Assembly (NCBI RefSeq): GCF_002563925.1
Contig: NZ_PDJD01000001.1
Location: forward strand, 186,001 to 250,000
DNA from: Serinibacter salmoneus
GTDB taxonomy: Bacteria; Actinomycetota; Actinomycetes; Actinomycetales; Beutenbergiaceae
Reading direction: 5' to 3'
Length of the DNA stretch: 64,000 bases
Shown: positions 1-9,220 of the stretch, one piece after another
Layout of the letters: every line of letters starts with the position of its first letter
Numbering within the stretch: the first letter of the stretch is position 1
Position numbers and translations under genes: made by a program
Notes under the pieces: model-generated
What the model was told of the DNA's origin: nothing
Databases searched by the model: none
Seen by the model: only the letters and a program-made list of their open reading frames with translations

Positions 1-19
1 AACCTCACCCGACGCTGCG

Positions 20-88
20 CGAACCCGTGGCGTGTGCGGCGAGGCCGTGGTCTGGCGCCACGGCCTCGCCGCGGACGCCACGGGTTCG
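20..88. repeat. Long imperfect palindrome (about 31-bp arms)
   Basis: The arms at 20-50 and 58-88 are inverted copies matching at 29 of 31 positions around a 7-nt loop. The palindrome lies just downstream of the Mrp operon, so it could act as its terminator. A related palindrome starting with nearly the same bases occurs at 54679-54747, so it may instead belong to a dispersed repeat family. Confidence 0.75.
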
Positions 89-138
89 GCGGGGGTGGGG
101 TGTCGGCGGGGGTGGGGTGTCGGCGGGGGGTGGGGTGT
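87..138. repeat. Three tandem copies of a 17-18 bp G-rich unit
   Basis: The unit cggcgggggtggggtgt repeats at 87-103, 104-120 and 121-138, the last with one extra g. It directly follows the palindrome and ends eight bases before the mnhG stop codon. No coding function is visible. Confidence 0.8.
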
Positions 139-146
139 CGGCGCGG

Positions 147-536
147 CTACTCGGCCTCGCGTTGCACGCTCTCGCGGGCCGCTTCGAGGTCGTCGGTGAG
201 TTCGTCGACGATCAGCAGGTCGCGACGCACCCGGCCGGTGCGGTACCCGGAGCGCCCGACCATGTGCGCCGAGACGGGGGCGGTGATCAGTTGCAGGAGG
301 AGCACGAGCACGAGGGTCCAGATCGCCACGCCGGTGCGCAGTTCGAGCGCGAGCCCGATCATGAGGAACGCCAGCCCGAGGACCTGCGGCTTGGTGGCGG
401 CGTGCATGCGGGAGAGCAGGTCGGGGAAGCGCAGGATCCCGATGCCCGCGACCATCGCGAGGAACGACCCCGCGAGGAAGAAGGCCGCGGAGGCGACGTC
501 CATCGCGGTGTCCAGGAGACTTCCGGGCTCGATCAT
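147..536 (-). CDS. mnhG: Na+/H+ antiporter subunit G (MnhG/MrpG)
   Basis: This 129-aa protein is the last subunit of the Mrp complex, which expels Na+ in exchange for protons across the cell membrane. It has three hydrophobic segments (about residues 10-35, 45-70 and 72-95). It also carries the family stretch GIGILRFPDLLSRMHAATKP, followed by the small-residue helix typical of MnhG, and a charged C-terminal tail. It is the terminal gene of the operon and overlaps mnhF by 4 bp. Length and motif fit the family, so the call is secure. Confidence 0.93.
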   Translation of the reverse strand: MIEPGSLLDTAMDVASAAFFLAGSFLAMVAGIGILRFPDLLSRMHAATKPQVLGLAFLMIGLALELRTGVAIWTLVLVLLLQLITAPVSAHMVGRSGYRTGRVRRDLLIVDELTDDLEAARESVQREAE

Positions 537-1009
537 CGGTCCTCACCCGCCCCGTGGCTGCGGCCCTCGTCCACGGCACCCTCGAGGGACCCCTCGAGCG
601 GACCGGAGGACTCCCCCTCCGAGACGATCAGCGGCATCTCCCCGGTCAGCGCGCCCTCGCGCTCCTCGGCGATGTCCAACTCCGCCAGGCGCTGACGCTC
701 CGCGCGCTGGGCGGCCGCCTCCTCCGGGGTGAGGATGCGGCGCTCCTCATCGCTCTCCGCGGCGGCGAACCGTGAGACCGTCACCGAGCCGACGAACCCC
801 AGCAGGGCCAGCACCACCAGCACCGGCAGCACGTCGATGCGCATCGTGTAGGCGGAGAGCAGGGCCACGGAGGCGAGCACGATCGCCACGATCACATCGA
901 CCGCCACCACCCGGTCCAGCATGCTCTGCCCGCGTTCGGTGCGGGCCACCACGCAGGCGGCGCCGATCGCGAGCATCACACCGCAGATCGTCACGATCAC
1001 CGGGTTCAT
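533..1009 (-). CDS. mnhF: Na+/H+ antiporter subunit F (MnhF/MrpF)
   Basis: This 158-aa protein is the small F subunit of the Mrp complex. The core has three membrane helices with the MnhF pattern RTERGQSMLDRVVAVDVIVA in helix 2. The start chosen is ATG at 1009, because it overlaps the mnhE stop as ATGA; the open frame extends further upstream only as shadow. About 70 charged, Glu-rich residues follow the membrane part. This is longer than usual for MnhF (about 85-100 aa), and such tails are common in actinobacterial versions. Confidence 0.9.
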   Translation of the reverse strand: MNPVIVTICGVMLAIGAACVVARTERGQSMLDRVVAVDVIVAIVLASVALLSAYTMRIDVLPVLVVLALLGFVGSVTVSRFAAAESDEERRILTPEEAAAQRAERQRLAELDIAEEREGALTGEMPLIVSEGESSGPLEGSLEGAVDEGRSHGAGEDR

Positions 1010-1701
1010 CGGGTGCCTCCCTCGTTCGCGTCCGGCCCGGTCCCGGTGCCCGACGGCGCGGCCGCCCCGGTCACGTCGGCCCGCCGGAACCCGCCTCGCC
1101 CGGGCCCGCCGAGGTGCCGGGGTGGCAGCCCGGCCTCGCGGATCTCCTGGGGGGAGGCCAATGCGTACAGCACGCGCGCCTCCTGCTCCAGCACGGTGCG
1201 CCGCGCCCGCTCCACATCGGCCGCGGTGGGCACGTCCAGGGCGTGCACGTACAGGGTGCTGGTGGCGCGGTGCGCCTCCACGATCAGCGACCCGGGCACC
1301 ACCGAGCACAGGTCCGCGGTGAGGGTGAGGTACAGGTCGGAGCGGGAGCGCAGCGGCACCCGCAGCACCGCGGAGGTGGGCTCGCGGCCGAACCGCAGGG
1401 CCACGCCCACCACCTGGGCGCTGGCCACGACGATGTCCCGGGTGAGCCTGCCCAGCAGGCGCAGCACGCCGAGCAGCGAGGGTCGTCCGCCGAAGGGCAC
1501 CAGCGGCAGGGGCAGTGCCCACTGCACCAGGAGACCGAGCACGATCCCGACCACCACGTTCGCCAGGGAGAAGTCCCCCCACAGCAGCACCCAGACCAGG
1601 GCGAGCCACGCCGTCGCGGTCCAGGAGACCCGCTGCTTCAGGCGCTTGGACGCACGCACGTCGGCGCCGGTGGTCATCGCGGGGGGTGGCAGGTCACTCA
1701 T
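1006..1701 (-). CDS. mnhE: Na+/H+ antiporter subunit E (MnhE/MrpE)
   Basis: This 231-aa protein is the E subunit of the Mrp antiporter. It has an N-terminal hydrophobic hairpin (about residues 28-75) and then the conserved soluble part containing LTADLCSVVPGSLIVEA and TLYVHALDV, which are hallmark segments of MnhE. ATG at 1701 is preferred over the upstream in-frame ATG because it overlaps mnhD in the same way as the other subunits. The C-terminal Gly/Pro-rich tail is not conserved in the family. Confidence 0.92.
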   Translation of the reverse strand: MSDLPPPAMTTGADVRASKRLKQRVSWTATAWLALVWVLLWGDFSLANVVVGIVLGLLVQWALPLPLVPFGGRPSLLGVLRLLGRLTRDIVVASAQVVGVALRFGREPTSAVLRVPLRSRSDLYLTLTADLCSVVPGSLIVEAHRATSTLYVHALDVPTAADVERARRTVLEQEARVLYALASPQEIREAGLPPRHLGGPGRGGFRRADVTGAAAPSGTGTGPDANEGGTR

Positions 1702-3328
1702 CGTCGTCCTCCTGCCCCTGAGACCCGGACCCTGTCTCGGACTCCGACCCTGACCCCTCCGACCCAGACCCCTCCGACCCATCGGATCCCTCGGTGCCGG
1801 CGACCTCCGCGGACTCGCCCTCGCCGCGCTCCCCGTCCACCAGGACCGCGTTGATGTACGGGGTGCGCAGCGTGAGGTCGCGGGCCGCGGAGGTGGCGTA
1901 GGCGTACAGCGGCCCGGCCACCAGCGTGATCGCGGTGCTCGCGCCCACGATCGCGGTGGCCGCGCCGATCATGCCGCGCCGGATCCTCACCGTGGGCAGC
2001 GGCTTGGGGGAGGACTGCCAGAACGCCTTGTTCCACGCCTTGACGATGGCGTACAGCGTGAGCAGGGAGGTGAGCAGGCCCGCCGCGATCGCGGCGTAGG
2101 CCAGCGGTGTGGCGGCGTCCGCGGCGGCCTGCAGCAACCCGACCTTGCCCATGAAGCCGGACAGCGGGGGGATCCCGGCGAGGTTCATCGCGGGCACGAA
2201 GAACACCACCGCCAGCATCGGCGCGAGCTTCGCCAGGCCCCCGAGTTCGTCCAGGGAGGTGGTGCCGCCGCGCTGCTCGATCCAGCCCGCCACGAGGAAC
2301 AGGGCGGTCTGCACGGTGATGTGGTGGGCCACGTAGAAGATCGTGGCGGCCAGCCCCACCTGGTTGGCGATCGCGATCCCGAACAGCATGTACCCGATGT
2401 GGCTGACCAGGGTGAAGGACAGCAGACGTTTCAGGTCGTTCTGCGCCACGGCGCCCAGGATCCCGATGACCATCGTGAGGATGGAGAGCACGATCAGCAC
2501 GTCGTCGAGCGCGTCGTTGGCGGGGAAGAGCAGCACCTGGGTGCGGATGATCGCGTAGATGCCCACCTTGGTCAGCAGCCCCGCGAACACGGCGGTGACG
2601 GGGGCCGGCGCGGTGGGGTAGGAGTCCGGGAGCCACGCCGAGAGCGGGAAGATCGCCGCCTTGATCCCGAACCCGAGCAGCAGCATCACCTGCAGCACCG
2701 TCTGGGTGCCCACCGGCAGTTCCGGGAGGCGCTCGGCGAGGGTGGCCAGGGTCAGGGTGCCGGTGGCGGCGTAGATCAGCGCGAGGGCGGTGAGGAACAG
2801 GATCGAGGAGGCCAGGGAGACGACGACGTAGATCGTCCCGGCGCGGATCCGCTCCCCGGTGGCGCCGAGGGTGATGAGCACGAACGAGGCGCCGAGCAGG
2901 ATCTCGAAGGCCACGTAGATGTTGAACAGGTCCCCGGAGATGAAGGCGTTGCCGACCCCGGCGGCCAGCACCAGGTAGGTGGGGTGGAACACCGAGACGG
3001 GGGTGCGGGAGTCCCGCCGCTCCATGCTGGTGCCCTGCGAGACGGAGTACAGCAGCACCCCGAGCAGCACCACGCTGGAGACCACGAGCATGAGCGCGGA
3101 GAGCCGGTCCACCACCAGGGCGATCCCGACCGGCGCGTTCCACTCCCCGACGTTGAGCACCAGCGGCCCGGCGTCCACGAGGGCGAGCATCCAGATCGCG
3201 TCGATCAGCACCAGGGAGATGGTGGTGATGGAGATGATCGCCTGCACCCGCGGCCGGCTCGCCTGGGTGAGTGCGAGGCCCGCGCTGAACAGCGGGAGGG
3301 CGACGACGAGCGGTACCAACCAGTTCAT
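1694..3328 (-). CDS. mnhD: Na+/H+ antiporter subunit D (MnhD/MrpD)
   Basis: This 544-aa multi-pass protein is related to the proton-pumping subunits of complex I (NuoM/N). The family core is visible, with KAAIFPLSAWLPDSYPTAPAPVTAVFAGLLTKVGIYAIIR and LLSFTLVSHIGYMLFG, and the lysine in the proton channel helix is present. ATG at 3328 begins [14 protein letters not shown] and overlaps the mnhC stop by 4 bp. The last about 45 residues are Ser/Glu/Gly-rich (repeats of GSEGSGSE type), an unusual acidic tail not seen in the core family. Confidence 0.95.
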   Translation of the reverse strand: MNWLVPLVVALPLFSAGLALTQASRPRVQAIISITTISLVLIDAIWMLALVDAGPLVLNVGEWNAPVGIALVVDRLSALMLVVSSVVLLGVLLYSVSQGTSMERRDSRTPVSVFHPTYLVLAAGVGNAFISGDLFNIYVAFEILLGASFVLITLGATGERIRAGTIYVVVSLASSILFLTALALIYAATGTLTLATLAERLPELPVGTQTVLQVMLLLGFGIKAAIFPLSAWLPDSYPTAPAPVTAVFAGLLTKVGIYAIIRTQVLLFPANDALDDVLIVLSILTMVIGILGAVAQNDLKRLLSFTLVSHIGYMLFGIAIANQVGLAATIFYVAHHITVQTALFLVAGWIEQRGGTTSLDELGGLAKLAPMLAVVFFVPAMNLAGIPPLSGFMGKVGLLQAAADAATPLAYAAIAAGLLTSLLTLYAIVKAWNKAFWQSSPKPLPTVRIRRGMIGAATAIVGASTAITLVAGPLYAYATSAARDLTLRTPYINAVLVDGERGEGESAEVAGTEGSDGSEGSGSEGSGSESETGSGSQGQEDDDE

Positions 3329-3813
3329 CGCGCCCCTCCCTCGCTCTGCTCGTTGTCCTCGTCCTCGGTCTCGTCGCGCACCGTGAGCGCCTCCATGGCG
3401 GCGTTCACGCTGGCGTCGTCCGCGCGGGCGTCCAGGGCACCCTCCTCGGTGCGCTTGGCCACCCGACGGTCCTCCACGTCGTCCTGCACCTCGTCGTGCC
3501 CGTGCAACTGCCAGGAGCGGTAGGCCATCGCGAGGATGAAGGCGGTGAACCCGAGCGTGATGACGATCGCGGTGAGGATGAGGGCCTGGGGCACAGGATC
3601 GGCCATCGGCTCCTCGCTCTCCCCGACCAGCGGTGGGGCACCGGCGGCTCCGCCCGCCACGAGCAGCAGCAGGTTCACGCCGTTGCCGATGAGCGCGACC
3701 CCGATGAGGATCCGGGTCAACGAGCGCTCCAGCAGCAGGTAGACCCCGGTCGCCACGAGGATGCCGATGAGGATCACCAGCACCAGGTTGGGCGTCATCT
3801 CCGAGACGATCAT
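3325..3813 (-). CDS. mnhC: Na+/H+ antiporter subunit C (MnhC/MrpC)
   Basis: This 162-aa protein is related to NuoK. It has three membrane helices in the first about 105 residues, with the motif [16 protein letters not shown] and [20 protein letters not shown] diagnostic of MnhC. The C-terminal 55 residues are acidic and soluble. ATG at 3813 overlaps the upstream MnhAB stop; a second Met five codons in is an alternative start. Confidence 0.94.
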   Translation of the reverse strand: MIVSEMTPNLVLVILIGILVATGVYLLLERSLTRILIGVALIGNGVNLLLLVAGGAAGAPPLVGESEEPMADPVPQALILTAIVITLGFTAFILAMAYRSWQLHGHDEVQDDVEDRRVAKRTEEGALDARADDASVNAAMEALTVRDETEDEDNEQSEGGAR

Positions 3814-6800
3814 CGGTGCTCCTCCCCTCGGGTGCCGCCCGGGCTGTCGGTGGCGGCGTGGGCGTCGGCGGTCGGGGTGCCGGCGGTCGGGGTGCCGGGC
3901 AGGGTGTAGGCGACGAGCGGGTGATGATCATCGCCCTGCGCATCGGGGTCGTCGTGCGCCACGTCCGGCGGGCTGGTGCCCTCGACCTCGCCCTGCCGGT
4001 CCAGTTCCGCGCCCAGAGTGCGCAGCACGTCCAGCACCAGGCCGATCACCAGCACGTACACGCCGATGTCGAAGAACAGGGTGGAGACGAACTTGATCTC
4101 CCCGAAGGGTCCGGCGTCGAACTCCACCACGAAGGACTGCAGCATGGTGCCGCCGAACAGCAGCGGCACCATCCCGGCGCCCACGGACAGGAACAGGCCG
4201 GAGCCCAGCAGCACACCCGCGTTCACGGGCGCGGCCTCGCCGAGTTCGTACCGCCCGCCGGCGAGGTAGCGCAGCACCAGGGCGATCCCCGCGACCAGGC
4301 CGCCGGCGAACCCGCCGCCGGGGGCGTTGTGCCCGGAGAAGAGCAGGAAGAGGGAGAACAGCACCATGGTGTGGAACAGCAGCCGGGTGGCGATCTCCAG
4401 GATCACGCTGCGCCGCTGCGGCGCGAGGGTGGCGCCGGCGGGTAGCCAGCGCTGGTTGCGCATCGCCCGGGAGCGCTGCTCCTCGGTGCCCTCCTGCGGG
4501 CCGGGGCCGGCCGAGCCGGTGGCGCGCGCCGCCCCGCTGGACTGCAGCCGCAGCAGCGCCAGGCTCTGCTCCTGACCGCCCCACACACCGCCGAGGCGGG
4601 AGTCGGAGACGTCCGCTGCCCGCTCCACCCTCCCGGTGCGCACCCGCAGGAAGACCAGCGAGGCGATGCCCGTGGCGGCCACCAGCAGCACGCTGATCTC
4701 GCCCATGGTGTCCCAGGCGCGGATGTCGACCAGGGTGACGTTGACGATGTTCTTGCCGTAGCCGAACTCGTACGCCTCGCTGGGGAAGTTCACCGAGACC
4801 GGCTCGGCCACCCGGGCGTTGGTCATCATCAGCGCCAGGAGGCTCACCGTGGCCCCCACCGCGATCCCGACGGCGGCGCGCAGCCACCGCGACCCCGCCA
4901 GCGGGCGGTCGGAGAAGTAGGCGGGCAACCGGCGCAGGACCAACACGAAGACCACGAGGGTGACGGTCTCCACGAGCAGCTGGGTCAGGGCCAGGTCGGG
5001 GGCGCCGTGCAGTTCGTACAGCAGCGCCATGCCGTACCCGGAGATGCCCAGTAGCAGCACCGCCTTGAGGCGGCGGCGGGAGCGGGCCGCGAGGAAGGCG
5101 GAGACCGCGATGACGACCGCGACCGCCAACTGCGCGGGCATGTCCCAGGCCCGGACCGGGCCGAGGGAGGCGCCCGAGGTGGCCATCGCCGTCGTCCCCG
5201 CCAGCACCGTGACCAGGAAGATGATCGTGAGGTAGACCGGGATCGAGCCACGCTGGGTCAGGGCGGTCACCCAGCCGGCAAGCAGGTCCAGGCGGCGCAT
5301 CGAGGTGCGGTAGGTCTGCTCCGCGTCGATGCCCAGCGGGCGGTGGGCCTGCAGGGCGGAGTCGCGGCCCAGGAACTGGAAGACCAGCCACCCGGCGCCG
5401 AGGATCACCACGGTCAGCAGGAGCGGCACCCCGAACCCGCCCCACAGCACCAGGTGCCCGGCCTCGCCCTCGGGGTAGGTGTCGGCGTAGGGCGCGAGCA
5501 GTTCCTCCCCCAGGGTGGGCACCAGGCCCGCGGCGAGGCCGGCGAGCGCGAGCGCGGTGGGGGCGATGAAGATCGGCCGGGCCTCGCGGTCCACCTCGGT
5601 GTCCGCGAGGTCCTTCTTCACCCCGAACGCGCCCCACCAGAACCGCAGCCCGTAGGCCACCGTGAGCACCGAGCCGAGCACCACGACGGCGAGCAACGGC
5701 AGGGAGGAGGCGGCGCCGTCGCCGGTCTCCACGGAGTGCCACAGCCCCTCCAGGGCGGCCTCCTTGGCCACGTACCCGGCGGTGGGCGGCAACCCGATCA
5801 TCGAGGCCGTTGCCAGGGCCGCGACCACCGCGAGGAACGGCATCGAGCGGCGCAGCCCGGAGAGCTGGTGGATGTCGCGGGTGCCGGCGGCGGCGTCCAC
5901 GATCCCGACGGTGAGGAACATCGCGGCCTTGAACATGGCGTGCCCGCCGATCATCGCCAGGCCCGCCAGGGCCACCGCGCGGTCGGCCTGGCCCACCAGC
6001 ATCATCAACAGGCCCAGCTGGCTCACCGTGCCGTAGGCGAGGACGAGCTTGAGGTCCCACTGCCGCAGCGCCCGGTAACCGCCGAGCAGCATGGTGGCGC
6101 TCGCGAGCACCAGCAGCGGCCACTCCCAGGCGGCGCGGTCGGCGTACCCGGGGGCCAGGCGTGCCACCAGGTAGACGCCGGCCTTCACCATCGCGGCGGC
6201 GTGCAGGTAGGCCGAGACGGGGGTGGGGGCGGCCATCGCGGCGGGTAGCCAGAAGTGCAGCGGGATCAGCGCGGACTTGCTCATTGCGCCGATCAGCACA
6301 CAGATGATCGCCACGTTCGTCAGGGTGGTCGCCGCGGGCGGGTTCGTGGCGAGTTCGTGCAGCGAGTAGGAGCCGCCGGGTGCCTGACCGAGCAGGATCA
6401 GGCCGCCGAGCATCACCAGGCCACCGGCGGTGGTGACGATGATCGCCTGCATGGCCGCGCGGCGGGAGACCTTGCGCTCGTAGTAGTGGCCGATCAGCAG
6501 GTAGGAGAAGACCGTGGTCAGCTCCCAGAACAGGTACAGCATCAGGGTGTTGTCGGTGCTGACCAGGCCGAGCATCGCCCCGGCGAATGCCACGAACACC
6601 CCGGCGAACCGCGGCGTCGCGGAGGCCTTGGGTGCGAAGTACCAGGCGCAGTAGAGCAGCACCAGGGCGCCCACGGCGCCCACGATGAGCACGAGGAACC
6701 AACTCAGGGAGTCCAGTCGGAAGGTGATCTCCAGGTCGATCGCCGGCACCCAGCGGATGGTCTGGACCGGAGGGTCCTGCGAGTGCGCCCGGGAGGTCAA

Positions 6801-6929
6801 CGCGAGGGCCCACACGGCGGCGCTCGCCGGGGCGAGCGCGAGCAGGCCGAACGCCTTGCGGCCCAGGGCACGCACGAGGAAGGGCCCGAGGATGGCCGCG
6901 ACGAGGTGCACGGTCAGCAGCAAGGGCAA
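3810..6929 (-). CDS. mnhA: Na+/H+ antiporter fused subunits A+B (MnhAB)
   Basis: This 1039-aa first gene of the operon fuses the large MnhA subunit (NuoL-like) to MnhB. The MnhA part (about residues 1-780) contains [50 protein letters not shown] and the C-terminal MnhA extension. The MnhB part (about residues 830-1000) contains [26 protein letters not shown]. Separate A and B genes occur in many Firmicutes; fusions are known in Actinobacteria and some Proteobacteria. The start is a TTG (another TTG lies two codons in), with no strong ribosome-binding site visible. The operon order is AB-C-D-E-F-G, all 4- to 8-bp overlaps. Confidence 0.95.
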   Translation of the reverse strand: MPLLLTVHLVAAILGPFLVRALGRKAFGLLALAPASAAVWALALTSRAHSQDPPVQTIRWVPAIDLEITFRLDSLSWFLVLIVGAVGALVLLYCAWYFAPKASATPRFAGVFVAFAGAMLGLVSTDNTLMLYLFWELTTVFSYLLIGHYYERKVSRRAAMQAIIVTTAGGLVMLGGLILLGQAPGGSYSLHELATNPPAATTLTNVAIICVLIGAMSKSALIPLHFWLPAAMAAPTPVSAYLHAAAMVKAGVYLVARLAPGYADRAAWEWPLLVLASATMLLGGYRALRQWDLKLVLAYGTVSQLGLLMMLVGQADRAVALAGLAMIGGHAMFKAAMFLTVGIVDAAAGTRDIHQLSGLRRSMPFLAVVAALATASMIGLPPTAGYVAKEAALEGLWHSVETGDGAASSLPLLAVVVLGSVLTVAYGLRFWWGAFGVKKDLADTEVDREARPIFIAPTALALAGLAAGLVPTLGEELLAPYADTYPEGEAGHLVLWGGFGVPLLLTVVILGAGWLVFQFLGRDSALQAHRPLGIDAEQTYRTSMRRLDLLAGWVTALTQRGSIPVYLTIIFLVTVLAGTTAMATSGASLGPVRAWDMPAQLAVAVVIAVSAFLAARSRRRLKAVLLLGISGYGMALLYELHGAPDLALTQLLVETVTLVVFVLVLRRLPAYFSDRPLAGSRWLRAAVGIAVGATVSLLALMMTNARVAEPVSVNFPSEAYEFGYGKNIVNVTLVDIRAWDTMGEISVLLVAATGIASLVFLRVRTGRVERAADVSDSRLGGVWGGQEQSLALLRLQSSGAARATGSAGPGPQEGTEEQRSRAMRNQRWLPAGATLAPQRRSVILEIATRLLFHTMVLFSLFLLFSGHNAPGGGFAGGLVAGIALVLRYLAGGRYELGEAAPVNAGVLLGSGLFLSVGAGMVPLLFGGTMLQSFVVEFDAGPFGEIKFVSTLFFDIGVYVLVIGLVLDVLRTLGAELDRQGEVEGTSPPDVAHDDPDAQGDDHHPLVAYTLPGTPTAGTPTADAHAATDSPGGTRGEEHR

Positions 6930-7015
6930 GGCAGGGGTCCCGTCAGTTGTCGTGGCGGTTGACCCTCAGTCTACGAGAGGGGTGCGGCGCTGTCGGCGCC
7001 GTGGGAGATGCAGGA

Positions 7016-7057
7016 GGCCCCCGCAGCTCTCGAGGGGCCGTGAGAGCTGCGGGGGCC
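7016..7057. terminator. Perfect 16-bp stem-loop terminator
   Basis: The arms at 7016-7031 and 7042-7057 pair perfectly across a 10-nt loop. The hairpin lies 80 bp downstream of the small minus-strand gene ending at 7137 and upstream of mnhAB, both read leftward. It therefore probably ends the small gene transcript and insulates the Mrp operon. No long T-run follows, as is usual in high-G+C actinobacteria. Confidence 0.8.
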
Positions 7058-7136
7058 AGGTGTGGGGCCGACTGGCGGGGGCTTGTCAAGATGCCGACCC
7101 CACGGGTGACCCGCGTCGGTGACGCGGGAGTCTGGG

Positions 7137-7247
7137 TCAGGCGCGGGTGGCCTGGGTCCTGCGCGAGCGCAGCGCGACGGCGCCGGCGGCGGCCAGGACG
7201 AGAGCGCCACCGGCAATGCGCGGGTCGATGATCGGTGACGTAGCCAT
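7137..7247 (-). CDS. 36-aa small membrane protein
   Basis: This very short gene encodes one hydrophobic helix (RIAGGALVLAAAGAVAL) followed by a basic tail (RSRRTQATRA). That predicts a single-pass protein with the tail inside. The start at 7247 is chosen because AGGAG sits 5 nt upstream; an in-frame ATG at 7277 lacks any ribosome-binding site. It has its own extended -10 promoter, divergent from the WecB-like gene, and its own strong hairpin terminator, which argue that it is real despite its size. The function is not recognised. Confidence 0.55.
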   Translation of the reverse strand: MATSPIIDPRIAGGALVLAAAGAVALRSRRTQATRA

Positions 7248-7360
7248 GGCTCTCCTGATGTCTTCGTTGGTGTCCATGTGGTGCGGGCTTGGCGTTGGTG
7301 GACCCGGTCTCCCCTGGGGCGAGGAGCCGGGCCAGCTTGAACTGCTGGAGTTAGGAATGC

Positions 7361-7443
7361 AGAATATCAGTTGTGACCGCGCGCCGTGCCCCGTCACCAT
7401 GTGGGGATCGTCACACGTGCTACATGTGAGCAACTGATATATT
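7361..7443. promoter_or_regulatory. Symmetrical divergent promoter with 10-bp inverted repeat
   Basis: ATATCAGTTG at 7364-7373 and CAACTGATAT at 7431-7440 form a perfect inverted repeat 57 bp apart. Each half carries an extended -10. Rightward it is TGaTATATT (-10 at 7438-7443), serving the WecB-like gene; leftward it is TGaTATTCT, serving the 36-aa gene. The identical surroundings of both -10 elements suggest shared control of the two genes. Confidence 0.6.
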
Positions 7444-7488
7444 TGAGCCCCCTGAGCGGGGAGAGCCAATAGCCAAGGGGGCGACGTC

Positions 7489-8742
7489 ATGTACCGCATC
7501 TCTCCACCCCGACGTGGACTCACTGTTGTCCCGGCACTCGGCTCGGGCGCGCGGCTCTCGCTGCAATCGCTCGTGCAGGAACCTCGCCGCGCATTCGGCG
7601 ACGTCGCCGTGGTTCTGGATGTACGGCCGCAGTTCATCAAGCTCGCCAGCGTGATCAAAGTGCTCGGGGAGCGGGCCCGTGTCGTGCAGGCTTGCCAGCA
7701 CCGGGACCAGGGCTCTGCGGGGCAGTTCCTGCGAAAGCTCGGGCTCGGCGAACCCGATGTCACACTGGATGGTGTGCATGGCGCAGATCGTGCGCAGCGG
7801 ATCGGGCGGGGGATCATTGCACTCACCGAGCACCTGGAAGCGCATCCTGCGCAAGTGATCGTGGTCCAAGGGGATACCGACTCCACTCGGATCGGCGCCC
7901 AGGTGGGCAGCCGGCTCGGCGTCCCTGTGATCCATGTCGACGCCGGCCTGTCCAGCCAGGCGAGCGTGAAGTCGACAGGTTTGGATCGGTTGCGGGTCGC
8001 TCCTCTCGTGGACCTGCACTGCGCGGCCACTCCCGGGGCTGTAGCCAATCTGCTTGCCGAGGGTGTCGCTCCGCGCCGTGTTCGATTGACGGGCAACGCG
8101 TTGGCGGACGTGACGACGTCGGCCTCGGCACTGCAGTACCGGCGGTGGTCGGAAATTGCGGGCGCGGGAGTCCGGGTAGGGGGGTACGTCCTTGCGCCTA
8201 TCCTCCGTCCAGAGACCACGAACTCCCCGGTCTTCCTGCAGCGAATTCTCCATGCGCTGGGCACGTCGCCGATCCCGGTGTTGATGATGGTGCGGCCACG
8301 CACCCTCACAGCGATCGGACGACTCGATCCCCCCACCGGTGCGGTCCGGCTACGCGCGGCTGTGTGCCATTCGGACTACCTCGAGTTGGCGCGCCGCTGC
8401 GCACTGGTGGTCTCGGATTCCAGCGAGGTCCAGGAGGAGGCCGCTGTCCTGGGCAAGCCTGTGCTCGTGATCTCCGAGGCCTCCGAGCACCCCGAGTTCA
8501 TCGCGGCGGGGTTCGCCCGCTTGGCAACACGAGAGGTTGATCTTGTCGGGGAACTCGCTGAATGCCTGAAGCGGCGGGCGTTCCCTGCCCTCGAGGGGGC
8601 GAGGTCTACGGATGAGTTCGGTCGTGCGGCGTCGCTGATCGCCGACGCGGCACGGGCGCTGGCGGCAGGAGAGGAGCCGGCCGGGGACTTGATGACCGAT
8701 CGATTGCTCGCGGGTAGCGGGTCCCTCGGCGGTGTGCGATGA
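7489..8742 (+). CDS. UDP-GlcNAc 2-epimerase (WecB)-like protein, probably catalytically dead
   Basis: This 417-aa protein has a strong ribosome-binding site (AAGGGGG). The GT-B fold landmarks of non-hydrolysing UDP-GlcNAc 2-epimerases are recognisable: QHRDQGSAGQFLRKLG, VQGDTDSTRIGAQ, HVDAGLSS, NLLAEGVAPRRVRLTGN and VVSDSSEVQEEAAVLGKPV. Compared with E. coli WecB, however, HVEAGLRT has become HVDAGLSS and PWPEEANR has become VKSTGLDR. The HRRES histidine loop reads LRPETTN, GTRPE reads DVRPQ and DSGGIQEE reads DSSEVQEE. Most acid/base and nucleotide-binding residues are therefore altered, while fold residues are kept. It is translationally coupled (ATGA) to an orphan regulator domain. A sugar-nucleotide-sensing role is inference only. 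Confidence 0.7.
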   Translation: MYRISPPRRGLTVVPALGSGARLSLQSLVQEPRRAFGDVAVVLDVRPQFIKLASVIKVLGERARVVQACQHRDQGSAGQFLRKLGLGEPDVTLDGVHGADRAQRIGRGIIALTEHLEAHPAQVIVVQGDTDSTRIGAQVGSRLGVPVIHVDAGLSSQASVKSTGLDRLRVAPLVDLHCAATPGAVANLLAEGVAPRRVRLTGNALADVTTSASALQYRRWSEIAGAGVRVGGYVLAPILRPETTNSPVFLQRILHALGTSPIPVLMMVRPRTLTAIGRLDPPTGAVRLRAAVCHSDYLELARRCALVVSDSSEVQEEAAVLGKPVLVISEASEHPEFIAAGFARLATREVDLVGELAECLKRRAFPALEGARSTDEFGRAASLIADAARALAAGEEPAGDLMTDRLLAGSGSLGGVR

Positions 8743-9167
8743 GCCACGGTGCCGCGGACTACGAGGGGGGGAGCGTCGCTGATGCCTTGGAGGCTCTTGG
8801 CGCGTTGCGCAGCCACGCGGTGCGACGCGCACTGCCCACGTTGCTCCCCCAGGACATTGCCTGCCTGCGCGACCGATGGGCGCAGGTGGAACTGGCGTGT
8901 GCCACCGGTTCTTTCGAGGAGTTCATGCTCGCTGGGCTGGAGTACGTGCGCGTGCTCGATGACCGCGGGATGAACCCCGTGGTTCATCGGACAGCCGCTC
9001 ACTTGAACGAGAAGATCCGTCGGGAGTCCGTGGGTGTCGCGAGCAAGCCGCCTCGCGCCGACCTGTTGATGGACTTCCGGGATCTCCATGTCGCATGCTG
9101 CGATGGGGACGCGGACGCGGCGGCGGCTGCGGTGCGGCGGTTGTACGCATCTGAGCGTTGGCGCTGA
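8739..9167 (+). CDS. Orphan GntR-type (FCD-like) C-terminal domain without DNA-binding domain
   Basis: This 142-aa all-helical protein aligns along its whole length with the C-terminal half of the GntR regulator at 11517-12167. Shared anchors are DALEALGALRSHAVRRAL versus DAIEVAGALRRHALRSTL, MNPVVHRTAAHL versus GNPVLAETVRKM, and DFRDLHVACCDGDADAAAAAVRRLY versus HFEDLHGAIVERDLDGALESLQHIY. No winged helix precedes it; the start codon overlaps the WecB-like stop (ATGA). It may be a degraded regulator, or a free ligand-binding or dimerisation partner for the intact GntR paralogues nearby. Function unproven. Confidence 0.6.
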   Translation: MSHGAADYEGGSVADALEALGALRSHAVRRALPTLLPQDIACLRDRWAQVELACATGSFEEFMLAGLEYVRVLDDRGMNPVVHRTAAHLNEKIRRESVGVASKPPRADLLMDFRDLHVACCDGDADAAAAAVRRLYASERWR

Positions 9168-9220
9168 TGCGTCGCCCTGGGTGGGATGAGTCGGCTGAGC
9201 TTGGGAACGAGGATGGAGTC

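Noticed and set aside
7137-8336. 399-aa minus-strand open frame over the WecB-like gene
   Set aside because: No family motif, antisense to a gene with good ribosome-binding site; only its last 36 codons, with their own AGGAG, are credible.
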